In this document: positions 61,790 to 64,000 of the stretch, in pieces
How positions within the stretch are numbered: position 1 is the stretch's first letter
Layout: each line of letters opens with the position of its first letter
Assembly: GCF_028710345.1 (NCBI RefSeq)
Contig: NZ_JAQTUH010000001.1
Span: 372,001-436,000 of the forward strand
Direction: 5' to 3'
DNA length: 64,000 nt
DNA from: Sulfuricurvum sp.
GTDB lineage: Bacteria > Campylobacterota > Campylobacteria > Campylobacterales > Sulfurimonadaceae
The notes under the pieces: model-generated
Database searches by the model: none
What the model saw: the letters and a program-made list of their open reading frames with translations, nothing else
Told to the model about the DNA's origin: nothing
Program-made: the position numbers and the translations under genes

Positions 61790-63721
61790 ATGGATTTTCC
61801 AAGTTTTTCGTACCTTTATCATGCCCAGGAAACATTGGCAACTCAAAAAGATTCTATATTAGATGAATGGATTTCGCAAAAGCAGTGTGCAGCTATTTTA
61901 GGACGTCATTCTATTGATCCAAAATGGTTTAAATCCAAATATGCTTCTGCCGTGTTTGATTATTTCATGGGGGTTGTTGCGGGAGAGGTAGAGCTCGGGC
62001 AATGTCCTGTTATGAAAGAATTTATTGATTATTTGAAAAATCAAGAGATTCGTTCAGATGAGCTTTTTTTATTGTGTACTCACTTTAAACGTTCTGTTAT
62101 TAATAATACTTACCGTTCAGGTATTAATACTCAGGGATTATTTGAAGCAGTCAGCTATCTGTTTGATACCAATTTCTCTAGTATTTTAACCCTCTATAAC
62201 GATACTATTTATCAAAAAGAGCAAGAGGCTATTGAAGCCAATAAAGCCAAAGAATATTTTCTCTCCAATATGTCACATGAAATACGTACACCGCTCAATG
62301 CAATTTTAGGATTTGTCAATTTGCTGAAATCGGAAAGTTTGGGTGAGCGAATTGACGATTATCTTGATATTATTGCCCAAAGTGGAGAGAATCTTCTTCA
62401 TATCATTAATGATATTCTCGATTTTAGCAAGCTCCGTAGCGGTGAATTTGTTATTGAACCATTGCCTTTTAATATCCAGAACAAGATGAGAAATGCACTA
62501 GAACTTTTTGTCCCCAGTGCACATGTAAAATCGCTCTCAATCGACTATACGATTAGTCCAAAAATTCCCCATTGTATTGTTGCTGATTCGTTTCGAATAC
62601 AGCAAATATTAGGAAATCTTTTAAGCAATGCTATTAAATTTAGCTCACCCAATCTTCCGATTGAAGTGAGGGTTGATTTTGATCCAGAACAATCCATGTT
62701 AATTATTGAGGTTCGAGATTTCGGTGTTGGTATATCACAGCAAGACCAACAACGTATTTTTGACCCTTTTTATCAATCATCTGAAGGGATGAAACAATCA
62801 GGTGGCGGCAGTGGATTAGGGCTCTCTATCTGTAATCAGCTTGCTAAGCAAATGGGTGGTGAGATTACCCTTGAGTCTAAAATTGGTTGGGGTAGTTTAT
62901 TTGTGGTGAGACTTCCTGTGACAATCACCGAAGACGAGACGTGTGAGGTAAAAGCTTCCAGAGGCAATATAGGGGCGTATTATGGATATGTCCTTGTTGC
63001 TGAAGATAATGGAGCAAATCAAGAGTTGATTCGAATGACGCTAGAGCGTTATGGATTAAATGTGACTATTGTGGATAATGGATTAGATGCTTATCGATAT
63101 ATTAAAACGAACACTTATGATTTTGTCTTGATGGATGAGCAGATGCCCGTGATGAACGGGAGTGAGGCAGTCAAAAAAATACGTCTATATGAACGAGAAA
63201 ATAATCTTCGCCATCTTCCGATTATTGCATTAAGTGCCAATGTAATTAAAGGGGCGCGTGAACGAGCCCTTCAACATGGATACGATGCTTTTATGGGAAA
63301 ACCTTTTAATATCAGTGAACTTGAGTTGGTGTTAGAGATGTATCTCGAAAGTAAGTTGTCTTTTGAAAAACCAATGCTCAAGGATAATAGTCATGTTTCA
63401 GAGATGGAGAGGATGCAAAAAGCCTTGATGCTTGAACCGGAACAAATCAAAAAACTTTTAGAGTTGTTTCATACGAATATGGGACGCATGCTCAGAGAGT
63501 TACGATTGGCAATCGAAGCAAAAGATTTTGAAACAATCGCAGGTGTTACCCATACCATTAAAGGCTCCAGCGCGAATTTTAGATTTGAAGAGTTTTCACG
63601 GTTGGCTGCCATATTAGAGGAATCAGCGACTCGTGATCAAGAAAGATTTGATTTTGAAGATGCTTTGTCAGTATTTGAAAATGAGTATTACAAACTTCCA
63701 AAAGTCGAAGAGATTGAGTAG
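61790..63721 (+). CDS. Hybrid histidine kinase with receiver and HPt domains
   Basis: This soluble 643-residue sensor kinase has a helical N-terminal input domain (~1-155, RsbR/bacterial-globin-like by pattern only). The HisKA domain has the phospho-His in SNMSHEIRTPLNAI (~165), then an HATPase domain (GNLLSNAIKFS, DFGVGISQQDQQRIFDPFYQ, GSGLGLSICNQLAKQMGGE). The receiver has FVLMDEQMPVMNG with the Asp, and the C-terminal HPt has HTIKGSSANFRFEE. No membrane helices are visible, so it senses a cytoplasmic cue. The response regulator gene downstream is convergent. Confidence 0.9.
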   Translation: MDFPSFSYLYHAQETLATQKDSILDEWISQKQCAAILGRHSIDPKWFKSKYASAVFDYFMGVVAGEVELGQCPVMKEFIDYLKNQEIRSDELFLLCTHFKRSVINNTYRSGINTQGLFEAVSYLFDTNFSSILTLYNDTIYQKEQEAIEANKAKEYFLSNMSHEIRTPLNAILGFVNLLKSESLGERIDDYLDIIAQSGENLLHIINDILDFSKLRSGEFVIEPLPFNIQNKMRNALELFVPSAHVKSLSIDYTISPKIPHCIVADSFRIQQILGNLLSNAIKFSSPNLPIEVRVDFDPEQSMLIIEVRDFGVGISQQDQQRIFDPFYQSSEGMKQSGGGSGLGLSICNQLAKQMGGEITLESKIGWGSLFVVRLPVTITEDETCEVKASRGNIGAYYGYVLVAEDNGANQELIRMTLERYGLNVTIVDNGLDAYRYIKTNTYDFVLMDEQMPVMNGSEAVKKIRLYERENNLRHLPIIALSANVIKGARERALQHGYDAFMGKPFNISELELVLEMYLESKLSFEKPMLKDNSHVSEMERMQKALMLEPEQIKKLLELFHTNMGRMLRELRLAIEAKDFETIAGVTHTIKGSSANFRFEEFSRLAAILEESATRDQERFDFEDALSVFENEYYKLPKVEEIE

Positions 63722-63724
63722 CGG

Positions 63725-64000
63725 CTACTCTTCGAGATAGTAACCGATTCCCGAAGCGTTTTTAATAACATCGGTTGGTAGCTTATTGCGTAAACGCCAT
63801 ACGAGGGTTCGAACACTGTTATCGCTTGCCCCCTCTTCTCCCCACACATAATCGGTTGCTTGTGAAAAATCAACAACACTTCCAAGCTGCGCAACCAATA
63901 ATCGAATAAATGCGTTCTCTTTTTTAGTGAGTTTTATTTTTTGATTTTTGTAAAATGTTTCACCCATCGAAATATCGTGACGATACCCATCTCCAAACTC
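63725..64000 (-). CDS. OmpR-family response regulator, C-terminal part (cut by window edge)
   Basis: This frame is open to the window end and incomplete at its N-terminus. It encodes a winged-helix DNA-binding domain (LTKKENAFIRLLVAQLGSVV, DNSVRTLVWRLRNKL, GIGYYLEE). The receiver domain lies beyond 64000. An ATG within this part would give 80 residues but only a fragment. Stop codons of this gene and the kinase gene lie 4 nt apart on opposite strands. Confidence 0.85.
   Translation of the reverse strand, partial: EFGDGYRHDISMGETFYKNQKIKLTKKENAFIRLLVAQLGSVVDFSQATDYVWGEEGASDNSVRTLVWRLRNKLPTDVIKNASGIGYYLEE

Overview
This window reads as the chromosome of a hydrogen- and sulfur-oxidising member of the Campylobacterota (the former Epsilonproteobacteria), most like Sulfuricurvum or Sulfurimonas. 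That is inferred from gene content only: a Wolinella/Helicobacter-type hydABC hydrogenase, three sulfide:quinone oxidoreductase (SQR)-like flavoproteins, a split Aer/Cet energy-taxis pair and a TolC/copper-oxidase cassette. No 16S rRNA gene is present to confirm it.

Layout. (1) 1-2000: groES-groEL on the minus strand with a strong sigma70 promoter. (2) 2.1-7.5 kb: a tRNA with a CAT anticodon, then an accessory stretch. It holds a structured leader plus an unknown 542-aa protein, a REP/BIME-like palindrome pair, a toxin-antitoxin remnant, an unknown membrane protein and two paralogous lipoproteins. (3) 7.5-12.4 kb: an outer-membrane barrel, a glycosidase-like lipoprotein, a periplasmic unknown and an EAL-like/HDOD protein. 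(4) 12.5-29.8 kb: four different [NiFe] hydrogenases. The first is a six-subunit Ech-like group 4 enzyme. Contiguous with it is a soluble enzyme whose small subunit is fused to an FAD/NAD oxidoreductase and a BFD-type [2Fe-2S] domain. The third is a TetR-linked group-2-like pair whose large subunit has no C-terminal extension. The fourth is the Tat-exported, cytochrome b-anchored HydABC. (5) 30-39 kb: a HypF paralogue (HydE-like), a zinc-binding-domain chemoreceptor, hypF, a secreted unknown, a DUF1016 nuclease, two hydrogenase maturation proteases and a transposase-derived gene. (6) 39.8-43.9 kb: an outer-membrane DUF481 protein and a copper cassette (CusF-like, TolC-like, multicopper oxidase). 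(7) 44-51.8 kb: a CbiMNQO-type nickel importer followed by hypB-hypC-hypD-[KAP-like P-loop gene]-hypE-hypA and a DUF695/RraB-like gene. (8) 51.9-60.9 kb: three SQR-like flavoproteins, CetB/CetA-like energy taxis, pepN and a 53-aa unannotated small protein. (9) 60.9-64 kb: a catalytically dead deformylase-like membrane protein, a hybrid histidine kinase and the end of an OmpR-type regulator.

How it fits together. Nickel enters through NikMNQO, HypABCDEF build the NiFe(CN)2CO centre, and two proteases match in number the two large subunits that carry a removable C-terminal tail. HydABC feeds electrons from H2 to the quinone pool, as do the SQRs from sulfide. The Ech-like enzyme and the fused flavo-hydrogenase probably link H2 to ferredoxin and NAD(P)H in the cytoplasm, and the tail-less pair beside the TetR gene may sense H2. 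An 18-bp palindromic element found just upstream of both hydA and the nickel importer suggests shared control.

The most novel items are the flavoprotein-BFD-hydrogenase fusion, the TetR-linked tail-less hydrogenase, the shared hydA/nikM element, the Cys-to-Asn change at the proximal cluster of three small subunits, the P-loop gene seated inside the hyp operon, and the structured leader ahead of the 542-aa protein.
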